A stretch of 64,000 nt of DNA from positions 3,005,906 through 3,069,905 of the forward strand of contig NZ_CP046155.1 in the NCBI RefSeq assembly GCF_016403105.1, in the 5' to 3' direction. How positions within the stretch are numbered: position 1 is the first letter of the stretch; the number at the start of each line of letters is the position of its first letter. A model generated the notes under the pieces. The model was not told the origin of the DNA and made no database searches. It saw nothing but the letters and a program-made list of their open reading frames with translations. Shown here one piece after another: positions 55,317-64,000 of the stretch. Source of the DNA: Leptolyngbya sp. BL0902. Lineage in GTDB: Bacteria; Cyanobacteriota; Cyanobacteriia; Phormidesmidales; Phormidesmidaceae. A program made the position numbers and the translations under genes.

Positions 55317-55341
55317 AGATGGCTGGATTGCCTGGATTGCC

Positions 55342-56595
55342 CTATCCGAGGTCGCCCAGGGCTTTAGCTACGGTGTTTACGTCCTTGTCGCCCCGGCCAG
55401 AGGAGTTGATCACAATGCGGGGGTTGCCCGATAGCTGGGGACAAAGGGTTTCGAGGTAGGCAAAGGCGTGGGCGGTTTCTAGGGCGGGGATAATCCCCTC
55501 TAGGCGAGACACCCGCTGGAAGGCATCGAGGGCTTCCTGGTCGGTGACGCTGTAGTATTCGGCCCGTCCGGCATCCTTGAGGAAGCTGTGTTCGGGGCCA
55601 ACACCGGGGTAGTCTAGGCCCGCGCTGATGGAGTGGGCTTCAATCACCTGGCCATCGGTGTCTTGCAGCAGATAGCTCATGGCTCCGTGGAGCACGCCGA
55701 CCCGTCCGGCGGTGAGGGTAGCCGCGTGTTTGCCGCTGTTGACACCGCTGCCCGCCGCTTCGATGCCGATCATCCGCACGCTGGTATCGGGGATGAACTC
55801 ATTGAACAGGCCCATGGCATTGGAGCCGCCGCCCACGCAGGCGATCAGGATATCCGGCAGGCCGCCCCATTTTTCCTGACACTGGACGCGGGTTTCTTCG
55901 CCGATGATGGCATGGAAATCGCGCACCATCATGGGGTAGGGGTGGGGGCCAGCCACGGATCCGAGGATGTAGTGGGTGGTTTCCACGTTCGTCACCCAGT
56001 CGCGGATGGCTTCAGACGTCGCGTCCTTGAGGGTGCCTGTGCCAGCGGCCACGCCCCGCACCTCAGCCCCCATCAGCCGCATCCGAAACACGTTCAACGC
56101 CTGCCGCTCCATGTCGTGGACGCCCATGTAGATGACGCACTGGAGGCCAAAGCGGGCGCACACCGTAGCGGTGGCAACCCCGTGCTGTCCGGCCCCGGTT
56201 TCGGCAATGATGCGCTGTTTGCCCATGCGCTTGGCCAGCAACACCTGGGCCAGGGCGTTGTTAATCTTGTGAGCCCCAGTATGGTTCAGGTCTTCCCGCT
56301 TCAGGTAAATGTCGGGGCCTTGGCCATCGGGGCGGCGATAGTGGGCGGTGAGGCGTTCCGCAAAATACAGCGGGCTGGGACGCCCTACATAGTCGGCCAG
56401 CAGCCCATCGAGTTCCGCTTTGAACCCAGCCTCATCCTTGTAGCGATAGAAGGCTTCCTCCAGTTCGCTGAGGGCGGGCATCAGGGTTTCGGGCACATAC
56501 TTGCCGCCAAACTGGCCAAAACGGCCCAGGGCATCGGGGCGGGGCGCATCAATGGAAGCGGCGGACGGACGGGGGGAGAGCGGCGTTTGGGTCAC
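55342..56595 (-). CDS. trpB: Tryptophan synthase beta chain
   Basis: 417 residues. Joins indole and L-serine with PLP. PLP-binding Lys lies in [41 protein letters not shown]; the phosphate loop is [13 protein letters not shown]; the C-terminal [14 protein letters not shown] completes the site. The N-terminal 25 residues are a non-conserved extension ([21 protein letters not shown]). trpA is not adjacent, common in cyanobacteria where trp genes are scattered. Followed by an intrinsic terminator. Confidence 0.97.
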   Translation of the reverse strand: MTQTPLSPRPSAASIDAPRPDALGRFGQFGGKYVPETLMPALSELEEAFYRYKDEAGFKAELDGLLADYVGRPSPLYFAERLTAHYRRPDGQGPDIYLKREDLNHTGAHKINNALAQVLLAKRMGKQRIIAETGAGQHGVATATVCARFGLQCVIYMGVHDMERQALNVFRMRLMGAEVRGVAAGTGTLKDATSEAIRDWVTNVETTHYILGSVAGPHPYPMMVRDFHAIIGEETRVQCQEKWGGLPDILIACVGGGSNAMGLFNEFIPDTSVRMIGIEAAGSGVNSGKHAATLTAGRVGVLHGAMSYLLQDTDGQVIEAHSISAGLDYPGVGPEHSFLKDAGRAEYYSVTDQEALDAFQRVSRLEGIIPALETAHAFAYLETLCPQLSGNPRIVINSSGRGDKDVNTVAKALGDLG

Positions 56596-56674
56596 AGGAC
56601 ATGGGGGGTGAACGGAATAGCCCCCATTATAGGGAATCCCCTTCCCCTGAGGCTAGGCCAGGGCTTTTCTAGCC

Positions 56675-56743
56675 CCCCGCTCCCCGTGGGAGCGGGGCAG
56701 GGGGTGAGGGCTGACCCGTGGGAGCGGGGCAGGGGGTGAGGGC
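56675..56743. repeat. Dispersed repeat copy 3 with internal 28-base duplication
   Basis: A hairpin CCCCGCTCCC-CGT-GGGAGCGGGG (56675-56697) is followed by CAGGGGGTGAGGGC. The 28-base block at 56684-56711 is repeated exactly at 56716-56743 (period 32), so the element has one complete and one half hairpin. Its GGGGGTGAGGG edge matches the elements at 10840 and 14879. It lies between trpB and the GMC oxidoreductase gene on the same strand. Confidence 0.85.
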
Positions 56744-56746
56744 CAC

Positions 56747-58258
56747 CTACCGCAATCGTTCTAGCAGATGATCCCCCACCCGCAGGGCGTTGGCAATCAC
56801 CGTCAGGCATGGCCCCACGCTGGGGATGGAGGGGAAAAAGCTGCTATCGACCACGTAGAGATTGTCGAGGTCGTGGGTGCGGCAATTCAGATCCAGCACC
56901 GAGGTGGCGGGGTCAGTGCCCATTTTGCAGGTGCCGCACTGGTTGGCCATCACGGGCAGGGGCACTTCCCCACGGGGGTGCATTCCGGCGCGGGAGAACA
57001 GGTGGCTGTCTTTTTCCACGGATTTCAGCACATCCAGCCAGCGGTAGACCAGGCGATCATGGGCCTCGGCGTTGTTGGGGTTAAAGGTGATGTGGAGCTT
57101 GCCCTTTTTCACCTCCACCCGATTTTTGGGGTCGGGCAGTACCTCCGTCATCACCCACCAGGCGATGGATCGGTTGGCCAGTTGCTTGAGGCCAAAGTTG
57201 GGCATCAGCTTGGTAATCAGAGACAGCACCGGGGGCGATTCGGCAAAGATGGCGTCTTGCAGCACGCCGCCCATGTTCTGAATATGGCCCATGGGGTAGT
57301 GGAATTGGTTGTCGCCCCAGTAGTAATCGTTGATGCCGACGGAGCGAGGGAACTTGCCATCGTGGCCATGGGCGGTGATTTCCACGATGGAACTCATCCG
57401 CATTTTCATCAGGTTGCGGCCCACCTGGTCGGAGCCGTTGGCCAACCCCTGGGGGTGCTGGTCGTTGGCGGATTGCAGCAGAATCGCCGCCGAGTTCACC
57501 GCCCCGCAGGCCAGCACCACAATATCGGCAAAAAACAGGTAGGGCTGACCCGCAACTTCAGCCTGCACCGCTTTCACCGCCGTTCCGGCTGGGTTGGTGT
57601 GCAGCCCCGTCACCTTGGCCTCGGTTTTCAGGGCAACATTGCCAAAATCCAGGGCTGGCACCACCCCAAACACCTCCGCATCCCCGGTGGGGTCGTCCTC
57701 CCGCAGGGAGAGGGACATGGGCAGCGGGTAGGGGCGGCAACCATGCTTGGCGATTTCCTCCACCACGGGCTGCATGGTGGCGTTGTGGGGCACCGCCGCA
57801 AAGGGAAAGTCGCCGCTGCGGCTGGGTTCGGTGGGGTCGGCCCCGGCTTGGCCATGGACTTGGTACAGGGCCTCGGCCTCGGTGTAGTAGGGTTCAAAGT
57901 CGCGGTAGCTCAGCCCCCATTCCGGCGAAATCCCGTCTTGGTGGGCCACGGTTTCAAAGTCCTTCTCCCGCATCCGTTGCAGAGCCGCCCCATAGATTTT
58001 GGTGTTGCCGCCAATGGCGTACTTCATTTGGGGGGTGAAGGGTTCGCCCATGTCGTCGTACCACTGTTCGGGGGCGTGGTAGCGCTGCTTTTGGAAAATG
58101 TCCACATCGCTAATGTTCTGTTCCGCCAGGGGCATCGCACCGCCCCGCTCCAGCAGCAAAATTCGCTTCCCCGACGGTGCCAACTTGCGGGCCAAGGTGC
58201 CCCCTCCGGCCCCGGTGCCAATGATGATGACATCGTAGTGCTGGTCGTCAATAATCAT
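56747..58258 (-). CDS. GMC-family FAD oxidoreductase
   Basis: 503 residues from MIIDDQHYDVIIIGTGAGGGTLARKL (58258). The N-terminal GxGxxG binds FAD, followed by LLLERGG. Later motifs are YAIGGNTKIYGAALQRMREKDFE, VVLACGAVNSAAILLQS, the C-terminal His region GMHPRGEVPLPVMANQCGTCKMGTDPATSVLDLNCRTHDLDNLYVVDSSFFPSIPSVGPCLTVIANALR. This matches the glucose-methanol-choline group that oxidises alcohols; substrate not determined. A CGTCKMG segment holds two Cys before the Asp-rich end. No signal peptide. The frame's upstream eight residues are probably not used. Confidence 0.93.
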   Translation of the reverse strand: MIIDDQHYDVIIIGTGAGGGTLARKLAPSGKRILLLERGGAMPLAEQNISDVDIFQKQRYHAPEQWYDDMGEPFTPQMKYAIGGNTKIYGAALQRMREKDFETVAHQDGISPEWGLSYRDFEPYYTEAEALYQVHGQAGADPTEPSRSGDFPFAAVPHNATMQPVVEEIAKHGCRPYPLPMSLSLREDDPTGDAEVFGVVPALDFGNVALKTEAKVTGLHTNPAGTAVKAVQAEVAGQPYLFFADIVVLACGAVNSAAILLQSANDQHPQGLANGSDQVGRNLMKMRMSSIVEITAHGHDGKFPRSVGINDYYWGDNQFHYPMGHIQNMGGVLQDAIFAESPPVLSLITKLMPNFGLKQLANRSIAWWVMTEVLPDPKNRVEVKKGKLHITFNPNNAEAHDRLVYRWLDVLKSVEKDSHLFSRAGMHPRGEVPLPVMANQCGTCKMGTDPATSVLDLNCRTHDLDNLYVVDSSFFPSIPSVGPCLTVIANALRVGDHLLERLR

Positions 58259-58559
58259 GGGGAAGTCCTCACGGCGGATCACGGGGCATATCGCTAGAAC
58301 GATAGACAGGGGCGTTCTATCGACGAGCTAGCGCCATTGACAGGCTAACGTTAACCAATCTACTGAAAATCCTCCGTCGAGGCTGTCTTTTTCCTTTCAA
58401 TTACAGATTTCCCCCCGCCCGTGTCGCTGCCTCAACCTGAATGGAGCCAAGCTGGTCGGGCACTTGGATCGGGGTGGATGGGCCGAACCTCTGCCGAAAC
58501 CCCAAAAACCTTATAGATTAGGTAATTAGGGAACACTAGAGAAAAACGAGGACACCCAC

Positions 58560-59741
58560 ATGCGGGTATTGTTGATGACGGGTAAAGGCGGCGTGGGCAA
58601 AACCTCTGTGGCGGCGGCTACGGGCCTTCGCTGCGCCGAGCTGGGCTACAAAACCCTGGTGCTGAGTACCGACCCAGCCCACTCCTTGGCCGATAGCTTT
58701 GACATGGAACTGGGCCACGATCCGCGCCTGGTGCAGCCCAACCTGTGGGGGGCCGAACTGGATGCCCTAATGGAACTGGAGGGCAACTGGGGAGCGGTGA
58801 AGCGCTACATCACCGACGTACTGCAAGCCCGTGGCCTAGAGGGCATCGAGGCCGAAGAATTGGCCATCCTCCCCGGCATGGACGAAATTTTTAGCCTGGT
58901 GCGGATGAAGCGCCACCACGACGAAGGCGAATTTGACGTGCTGATCATCGACTCGGCCCCCACCGGAACCGCCCTGCGCCTGCTGAGTTTGCCGGAGGTG
59001 GCGGGCTGGTACATGCGGAAACTCTACAAGCCCTTCCAGGCCGTTTCGGAGGTATTGCGTCCCCTGGTGCAACCGCTATTTCGCCCTGTGGCCGGGTTCA
59101 ACCTGCCCACCAAGGAGGTCATGGACGCCCCCTACGAGTTCTACGAGCAGTTGGTGGAGCTAGAAAAAGTTCTCACCGATGCCGCCACCACTTCGGTGCG
59201 TCTGGTCACGAACCCGGAAAAAATGGTGCTGAAGGAATCCCTCCGCGCCCACGCCTACCTGAGTTTGTACAACGTGGGGACAGATTTGGTGATTGCCAAC
59301 CGCATCATCCCCGAAGAGGTGCAGGATCCCTTCTTCCAGCGGATGAAGGAAAAGCAGCAGGTATACAAACAGGAAATCCACGACGATTTTCGGCCCCTGC
59401 CTGTTAAAGAAGTACCCCTGTTTGCTGAAGAAATGTGTGGCATCGAAGCCCTCCATCGCCTCAAGGACACCCTTTATAAGGACGAAGATCCGGCCCAGGT
59501 TTACTACAAAGAAACCACCCTGCGCGTGGTGCAAGAGGCCAGCAGCTACAGCCTAGAACTGTACCTGCCCGGCATCCCCAAGGACAAAATTGAGCTGAGC
59601 AAATCCGCCGACGAACTCAACATTCGCATCGGCAACCACCGCCGCAACCTGGTGCTGCCCCAAGCCCTCGCGGCCCTGCAACCCTCCGGGGCCAAAATGG
59701 AGGATGACTACCTCAAAATTCGCTTTAGCTCAGCGGCCTAG
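58560..59741 (+). CDS. ArsA/Get3-family ATPase with C-terminal HSP20-like domain
   Basis: 393 residues. N-terminal deviant P-loop [43 protein letters not shown], switch I and II segments ([35 protein letters not shown]), and the [24 protein letters not shown] segment typical of the GET3/ArsA fold. The CxxC that tethers Get3 dimers is not visible. Residues about 315-393 ([48 protein letters not shown]) form an alpha-crystallin/HSP20-like domain (ArsA_HSP20 type). Such proteins occur in plastid lineages and cyanobacteria; a role in tail-anchored or membrane-protein handling is inferred. No arsenic genes nearby. Confidence 0.93.
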   Translation: MRVLLMTGKGGVGKTSVAAATGLRCAELGYKTLVLSTDPAHSLADSFDMELGHDPRLVQPNLWGAELDALMELEGNWGAVKRYITDVLQARGLEGIEAEELAILPGMDEIFSLVRMKRHHDEGEFDVLIIDSAPTGTALRLLSLPEVAGWYMRKLYKPFQAVSEVLRPLVQPLFRPVAGFNLPTKEVMDAPYEFYEQLVELEKVLTDAATTSVRLVTNPEKMVLKESLRAHAYLSLYNVGTDLVIANRIIPEEVQDPFFQRMKEKQQVYKQEIHDDFRPLPVKEVPLFAEEMCGIEALHRLKDTLYKDEDPAQVYYKETTLRVVQEASSYSLELYLPGIPKDKIELSKSADELNIRIGNHRRNLVLPQALAALQPSGAKMEDDYLKIRFSSAA

Positions 59742-59751
59742 GCTCAGTTTG

Positions 59752-61416
59752 TCATTCAATGGCGGCTTCTAGTTGTTTGGAGGTTTTGGGGAGCCAAAAG
59801 GACAGCGCCAAGCAAATCAGACACAGCCCAAAGGCCAGCAGCAGGGTGTACTGCATGGCCGATAGGGCGGCGGTTTTGAGGATGCTGGGCAAGGCAGGCT
59901 GGATGGCATCGGGCAGAGCGGCAAAGATGCCTTGGCGGTCGCTGGGGCGCAGGGTTTGGATGGCAGTTTGGAGGGAGCGAATGGCCTGACGGCGCACCGC
60001 CGGGTCGAGGGTTTGGCCCAGTTCTGCCAAAATGCCATCCACAATCTGAATGGAGGCAATGCCGACGAGAATCGTCCCCAAGACACCTCGCCCCAGGGAT
60101 GCCCCCAGATTTTGGAAGGGACGGTAGACCCCTCTAGCCTCGGCTTTTTCCTCCTCCTGGGTATCTGTGAAGGTGAGAGAGGTGATGTAGGTCGAAAAGA
60201 TGCCTGTCCCCAGGCCAAAGACCACCAGAGGAGGCATGAGGCGAAGTAGGGTGAGGTTTGGCCCCATGGCCCACCACAGCAGGAGAATACCCAGAGCCTT
60301 GATGCCCAACCCCCACTGAAGCAGCCACCGATGGGGTTGTCTGGGACGCCGTTTGGCCAGGGTCAACAACACCCCCAACTGAGCAATGGTGACGGGGGCC
60401 ACAGCGATGGCCGTTTGAAAGGGATTGAGCCCCATCACCGCCGGGATGAACTGAAACAGGTTGAACTGCACCCCCACATGGAGCAGGGTATGGAGGGTGC
60501 CAATGGTAAGACCGAGGGCGTAGATGCGGCGGTTAAACACGCCCATCCGCAGCAGCGATTCTTCTCCCCGGCGAATGCGCTGACGTTCCCAAAAGGCCAG
60601 CAGCCCCAGGCAAATCATCCCCGCCGCCAGCAGCACAGGCACCACGGAGATGCCTAGAGGAGCCAGCCAAAAGCCTCGCTGATCTGGAATCCCTTTGGGC
60701 ACCCACCAGCCCAAGTCGGCGGCAAGGCTGAGCCCCACCAGGGTGCAGCCAAACCCCGCCACCGAGAGCAGCCCACCCACCCAGTCCACCGCCATGGATC
60801 GGGTGGGCTGGTAGCGCAGCAGCGGCCATACCAGCCTCGCGATGATGGGAATCAGCAGGAGGGCAATGCCAAAGGGCCAGCGCCAGTTCAGTTGATAGGC
60901 CATGATCCCGCCCAAAATAGACCCGGTCAAAGCTCCAGAAATTCCGGCCACCGTGAGGGCCAGTAGGGCATATTTTTTGGCGACGGTATCGGGGTAGCAC
61001 CGATCCATCAGCGCCACGGGTGTGCTTACCAGCACCGAGGCCGCTAGTCCGGTGCCGCCCGCTAGGCCCAGGGTAAACAGCCCCATATTTTGGCTAATCA
61101 TCACCAGGCCCAGGCCCAGGGCAAACAGGGCCAAGGCTCCATTGAAGACCCACTTGCGGCCTAGGCGGCGGCTGAGGTTTTCGGCAGTGGGGGTAAAGGA
61201 AGCCGTCAGCAGCGACATCATCACCAGGGCCGATTGGATATAGCCCACCGTAGACTGAAACTCCTGCACCAGCGAGGGCATGATCGGCTGCACTACCCCC
61301 ACGGTATAGGAGAGCATAAAAAACGTCAGCCCCAGGCCAATGGGGCCACCCCACCGCTCGAATCGGGTGGAGGCTAGATCGGTGGAGGTTGGCGGCTGGG
61401 CTGGGTTGTTTTCCAT
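59752..61416 (-). CDS. MFS transporter, DHA2-like
   Basis: 554 residues from MENNPAQPPTSTDLAS (61416). About 14 membrane helices. Typical motifs are LGLTFFMLSYTVGVVQPIMPSLVQEFQSTVGYIQ (TM1), the loop-2/3 LSRRLGRKWVFNGALALFALGLGLVMI (motif A-like) and ISGALTGSILGGIMAYQLNWRWPFGIALLLIP (motif C-like). A 60-residue extracytoplasmic loop (LGQTLDPAVRRQAIRSLQTAIQTLRPSDRQGIFAALPDAIQPALP) precedes the last helix, as in DHA2 drug pumps. Convergent with the ArsA-like gene with only ten bases between the stops. Substrate unknown. Confidence 0.92.
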   Translation of the reverse strand: MENNPAQPPTSTDLASTRFERWGGPIGLGLTFFMLSYTVGVVQPIMPSLVQEFQSTVGYIQSALVMMSLLTASFTPTAENLSRRLGRKWVFNGALALFALGLGLVMISQNMGLFTLGLAGGTGLAASVLVSTPVALMDRCYPDTVAKKYALLALTVAGISGALTGSILGGIMAYQLNWRWPFGIALLLIPIIARLVWPLLRYQPTRSMAVDWVGGLLSVAGFGCTLVGLSLAADLGWWVPKGIPDQRGFWLAPLGISVVPVLLAAGMICLGLLAFWERQRIRRGEESLLRMGVFNRRIYALGLTIGTLHTLLHVGVQFNLFQFIPAVMGLNPFQTAIAVAPVTIAQLGVLLTLAKRRPRQPHRWLLQWGLGIKALGILLLWWAMGPNLTLLRLMPPLVVFGLGTGIFSTYITSLTFTDTQEEEKAEARGVYRPFQNLGASLGRGVLGTILVGIASIQIVDGILAELGQTLDPAVRRQAIRSLQTAIQTLRPSDRQGIFAALPDAIQPALPSILKTAALSAMQYTLLLAFGLCLICLALSFWLPKTSKQLEAAIE

Positions 61417-61723
61417 CGCGGTTGGTCTTCTGCGTCCTCTGGCCCTCAATCATAGGGGAGAGGTTGAGGGGAAGGCTAGGCAGTGGCCTAGGTCTGTGGC
61501 CATAGGCCTGCGGTTGACCGCCAGCGTTGGCCCCTAGCCCCACGGACGAAGAACTGCCACAGGAATCTGCGCCCCCCAGGGAAAAGCTAGGTATACTTTG
61601 ACTTTCAGAGGGGTCTAGGGTGGAGACAGGCCCAAGCAGAGATGCCGCCACCCAAGAGCACCCACCGGACGCCACACACCGTCTTGGGGGAGCAGCCCTA
61701 GCCAGCATGGAGAGGAAACGAAC

Positions 61724-62734
61724 GTGTTAAGTCTATTGCTGTCGTTGTCTTGGCTAGGAGGCCCTGCCCTAGGGGTAGCTCAGCCTCCAGCGTTGGTGGA
61801 ACCCGTGGCTCCGTCCCAGCCCCAACTCATTGCCCAAACGGCCCCTAGCCCCTACCGGGTGCCTGCGCTTCAGGCCGATGCCACTGGGCGACTGTGGGTG
61901 GGGTCGTGGAATGGGTTGATTCGCATTCACCCCGAAACCGGAGCCATTGAGCGGCGCGTGGCTATTCCTGGTCGCACCCTAGAATCCCTGGCCATGGATC
62001 GGGTTGGGCGAATTTGGGTCGGCAGTGCCCTGGGTTTGGTACGGGTGGATCCACGCACCAACGAGATAACCGCCCAAAACTTTACGCTGCCCTCCAACCG
62101 AGTGCTAGCCCTGCAACTCGATCACCGAGGCTTTTTGTGGGCGGGCACCGACCGGGGCCTTGCCATGATCAGCCCCGACCAGGGCCTGCTGATGACCACC
62201 CTGCAAGACCTCCAGGGCGTTAGCGCCAATGCCCTCAGCCTAGATGGCAACAACCATCTATGGGTGGGCACCCTAGATGGCCTAGTGCAAATTAACACAG
62301 CCAATGCCTTTCCTATCGGTCGGGTAGGCAACCTGCCGGGGGGAGCCGTTCAAGCCCTGGCACTGGGGCCTAGGGGGAACCTCTGGGTTGGTACTCCATC
62401 AGGGGTGTTTGTGGTGGATCCAGTGCGGGCGGAACTGGTGCGTTCTGTGTCGGCTATGCGCGATAGAAACGTTCGCACCATTGGCTTTGACGCCAACCGC
62501 AATGTTTGGGTCGGCACCAGCGAAGGGCTGTTTCACCTCAAGGCCGACAGCGGCGAACTGCTGGGTCGGGTGCCGCTGCTGCCCTCGGGCCAGATTCTCT
62601 CCGTTGCTCCGGGCGTTGGCAACAAAGTTTGGGTTGGCACTAGCGAGGGCCTCGGCTGGGTTAGCCAGATGACGGGGCAGGGCAACCCCCATCGCGGCCT
62701 GGTCAACCCTCAACTGTTGGAGGCCCAGCGTTAG
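61724..62734 (+). CDS. Exported beta-propeller (two-component-regulator-propeller repeats)
   Basis: 336 residues, GTG start with GAGAGGAAACG upstream. The signal peptide MLSLLLSLSWLGGPALGVAQ directs export. Then about six to seven repeats of the form W-V-G-(S/T)-x-x-G-L-x-x-(I/V): WVGSWNGLIRI, WVGSALGLVRV, WAGTDRGLAMI, WVGTLDGLVQI, WVGTPSGVFVV, WVGTSEGLFHL, WVGTSEGLGWV. This is the regulator-propeller or Vgb-lyase-type blade repeat, normally joined to sensor kinases; here the propeller stands alone. Function unknown; may bind polysaccharide or protein in the periplasm. The pRiA4b-type gene begins five bases after its stop. Confidence 0.88.
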   Translation: MLSLLLSLSWLGGPALGVAQPPALVEPVAPSQPQLIAQTAPSPYRVPALQADATGRLWVGSWNGLIRIHPETGAIERRVAIPGRTLESLAMDRVGRIWVGSALGLVRVDPRTNEITAQNFTLPSNRVLALQLDHRGFLWAGTDRGLAMISPDQGLLMTTLQDLQGVSANALSLDGNNHLWVGTLDGLVQINTANAFPIGRVGNLPGGAVQALALGPRGNLWVGTPSGVFVVDPVRAELVRSVSAMRDRNVRTIGFDANRNVWVGTSEGLFHLKADSGELLGRVPLLPSGQILSVAPGVGNKVWVGTSEGLGWVSQMTGQGNPHRGLVNPQLLEAQR

Positions 62735-62738
62735 CACC

Positions 62739-63332
62739 ATGGCCCGTGACCTCCCAACTTCGATGCCGTCTCAGCGCTATCAACTTCGCATTGATCTTCT
62801 AGATAGCGATCCGCCCATCTGGCGCAGTCTATGGGTGAGGGCCAACACGCCCCTAGCCGATCTTCCCGCTCTGTTGGCAGCGGCGATGGGGTGGTCGGGG
62901 CGGGCTGAAACCCAACTCAAGGCTCCACCCACCCTAGATAACCCCACGATGGCCGAGGAGAATGGCGACCTATCCACCGACCTATCCACCATGCTGCGCC
63001 AGCCAGGAGATAGCCTGCGCTACCTCTATGCACCCACCCTGGGTTGGCTGCACCGAGTCACCCTGGAAGCGGTGGCTCCGGTGGACAATGCCCAGCCTTT
63101 GCCCTGTTGCATTGCCGGAGAGCGTCACTGTCCGCCAGAGTTTTGTGCGGGAGTCTGGGGTTATGAAGACCTTCTAGATCGCCTAAACGATCCAGAAGAT
63201 CCTGACTATGCCGATCTATGGGAACAGACTGGCTACGACTTCGACCCTGAGAAATTTGATCTTGTCGCGGCTAACCAGCGGCTCCAAGTCCTCTTTCTCC
63301 CAAGCCCGCCACCCCCTGAAGGCGATGAATAA
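62739..63332 (+). CDS. Plasmid pRiA4b ORF-3-like protein
   Basis: 197 residues. N-terminal QRYQLRIDLLDSDPPIWRSLWVRANTPLADLPALLAAAMGWSG resembles the family opening, but the HLHxF segment after GW is missing. The C-terminal half LRYLYAPTLGWLHRVTLEAVAPVDNAQPLPCCIAGERHCPPEFCAGVWGYEDLLDRLNDPEDPDYADLWEQ fits better: the CPPExCxGVWGYEDLL motif is diagnostic. Function unknown; the family is often listed as IS1096 passenger-like, but no transposase is present. It starts five bases after the propeller gene, so the two are probably co-transcribed. Confidence 0.87.
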   Translation: MARDLPTSMPSQRYQLRIDLLDSDPPIWRSLWVRANTPLADLPALLAAAMGWSGRAETQLKAPPTLDNPTMAEENGDLSTDLSTMLRQPGDSLRYLYAPTLGWLHRVTLEAVAPVDNAQPLPCCIAGERHCPPEFCAGVWGYEDLLDRLNDPEDPDYADLWEQTGYDFDPEKFDLVAANQRLQVLFLPSPPPPEGDE

Positions 63333-63385
63333 CCTTCCGCTATCCCATCGGCCCATGTAGGGGGTAAACGGCGAATCTGCACCTG

Positions 63386-64000
63386 CTAACCGTCGGTTGT
63401 GATGCGGCTAATCAGTTGCTGGAGAACAGGATCAGCTTGATCATTGGCAACTTGACAGGTGCCCGCATTGACATGACCACCGCCGCCATACTCCAGCATC
63501 AGCTCGCCAATGTTTGTTTGAGAAGTCCGATTAAAGATGGATTTTCCCGTCGCAAAAACCGTATTTTGCTGCTTTAGCCCCCACATGACATGGATGGAAA
63601 TGTTGCAGTCGGGAAAAATGGCGTAGATCATAAATCGATTACCCGCATGAATCACCGCTTCCTGCCGCAGATCGAGCACGACTAGATTGTTGTAAACAGT
63701 GGCGCAGCGCTGAATCTGCTGCTTAAATTTAGGCTCCTGCTCAAAGTATAAATCTACTCGTTCCTTGACATCGGGCAGAGCCAAAATGTCATCAATTGTG
63801 TGGGCTTTACAGTAATCAATTAGCTCCATCATCAGGGTGTAGTTTGAGACCCGAAACTCCCGAAATCGCCCTAACCCTGTGCGGGCATCCATCAAAAAGT
63901 TCAGCAGCGTCCAACCCTGGGGATTGAGCACATCCGCCAGGTCAAACTGGGCAGAATCAGCCTTGTCCACCGCCTCCATCATGGCCTGGGAAATGGCGGG
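63386..64000 (-). CDS. DHH/DHHA1-family phosphoesterase, C-terminal part (cut by window edge)
   Basis: 204 residues visible, in frame to the last base, so the DHH-motif N-terminal half is outside the window. The visible part holds the hinge (GLGRFREFRVSNYTLMMELIDYCKAHTIDDILALPDVKERV) and the DHHA1 substrate domain ending YGGGGHVNAGTCQVANDQADPVLQQLISRI. The GGGGHxxAG motif is the hallmark of DHHA1, which binds oligonucleotide or polyphosphate substrates (RecJ, NrnA, exopolyphosphatase). It might be a cyanobacterial exopolyphosphatase-like protein; this is inference. Convergent with the pRiA4b-like gene. Confidence 0.85.
   Translation of the reverse strand, partial: PAISQAMMEAVDKADSAQFDLADVLNPQGWTLLNFLMDARTGLGRFREFRVSNYTLMMELIDYCKAHTIDDILALPDVKERVDLYFEQEPKFKQQIQRCATVYNNLVVLDLRQEAVIHAGNRFMIYAIFPDCNISIHVMWGLKQQNTVFATGKSIFNRTSQTNIGELMLEYGGGGHVNAGTCQVANDQADPVLQQLISRITTDG

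Noticed and set aside
56768-58297. 509-codon ORF opposite the GMC oxidoreductase
   Set aside because: The other strand has all GMC motifs. This translation is His/Gly/Gln-rich, typical of an antisense frame.
58560-59741. Arsenite efflux ATPase
   Set aside because: No arsB, arsR or arsC is near and the metal-binding Cys residues of ArsA are not visible; the HSP20-like tail points to the Get3-like group.
62739-63332. Mobile-element label from the IS1096/pRiA4b family name
   Set aside because: No transposase or terminal inverted repeats flank it; the family is widespread on chromosomes.

Overview
The window is a GC-rich stretch of a cyanobacterial chromosome. The evidence is psbU (photosystem II extrinsic protein), ycf54 (Mg-protoporphyrin ester cyclase partner), a Ycf46-type AAA protein, a long HPF/LrtA, crtE, the ctaA-ctaB pair, the order trnW-secE-nusG-rplK-rplA-rplJ-rplL, and many short proteins of cyanobacterial type. 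The high GC and 7-bp STRR-like repeats fit a Leptolyngbya/Nodosilinea-like filamentous lineage, but that placement is inference. I see no prophage, insertion sequence, CRISPR array or plasmid region. The window cuts a biotin synthase gene at its left edge and a DHH-type phosphoesterase gene at its right edge. Layout. 0-9.4 kb: bioB end, an orphan ABC ATPase, glutaminase, a DUF815 AAA protein, a membrane protein with a GspC/PilP-like tail, hisG, and a two-gene ABC-2 exporter. 9.4-14.1 kb: a four-gene alpha-glucoside (Ggt/Agl-type) importer, probably for compatible solutes. 15-17 kb: ctaB and ctaA for heme O and heme A. 17.5-23 kb: rplS, tRNA-Trp, then secE-nusG-L11-L1-L10-L7/L12, with several RNA structures between genes that look like autoregulatory sites. 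23-33 kb: pdxJ, ycf54, a folD-crtE-DUF212 cluster, psbU, nadB and a methyltransferase. 33-41 kb: universal stress protein, SSB-like protein, GDPD, cobQ, cbiT, lipB and small conserved genes. 41-50 kb: hpf/lrtA converging on secA, a BON-domain gene, a 1186-residue CBS-PAS-GAF-GGDEF diguanylate cyclase, and mscL. 50-64 kb: an intein-containing pcrA helicase, ycf46, trpB, a GMC oxidoreductase, an ArsA/Get3-HSP20 fusion, an MFS pump, a secreted beta-propeller and a pRiA4b ORF-3-like protein. The strongest unusual signal is the 354-residue intein in motif III of PcrA. Its splicing residues are complete, and its insert looks like a GIY-YIG nuclease rather than LAGLIDADG. Next are four 11-bp phased repeats upstream of the BON-domain gene, an operator-like palindrome in the rplS promoter, a bipartite hairpin before rplA, a possible small RNA behind rplL, and three copies of a CCCTCACCC-bounded double-hairpin repeat.
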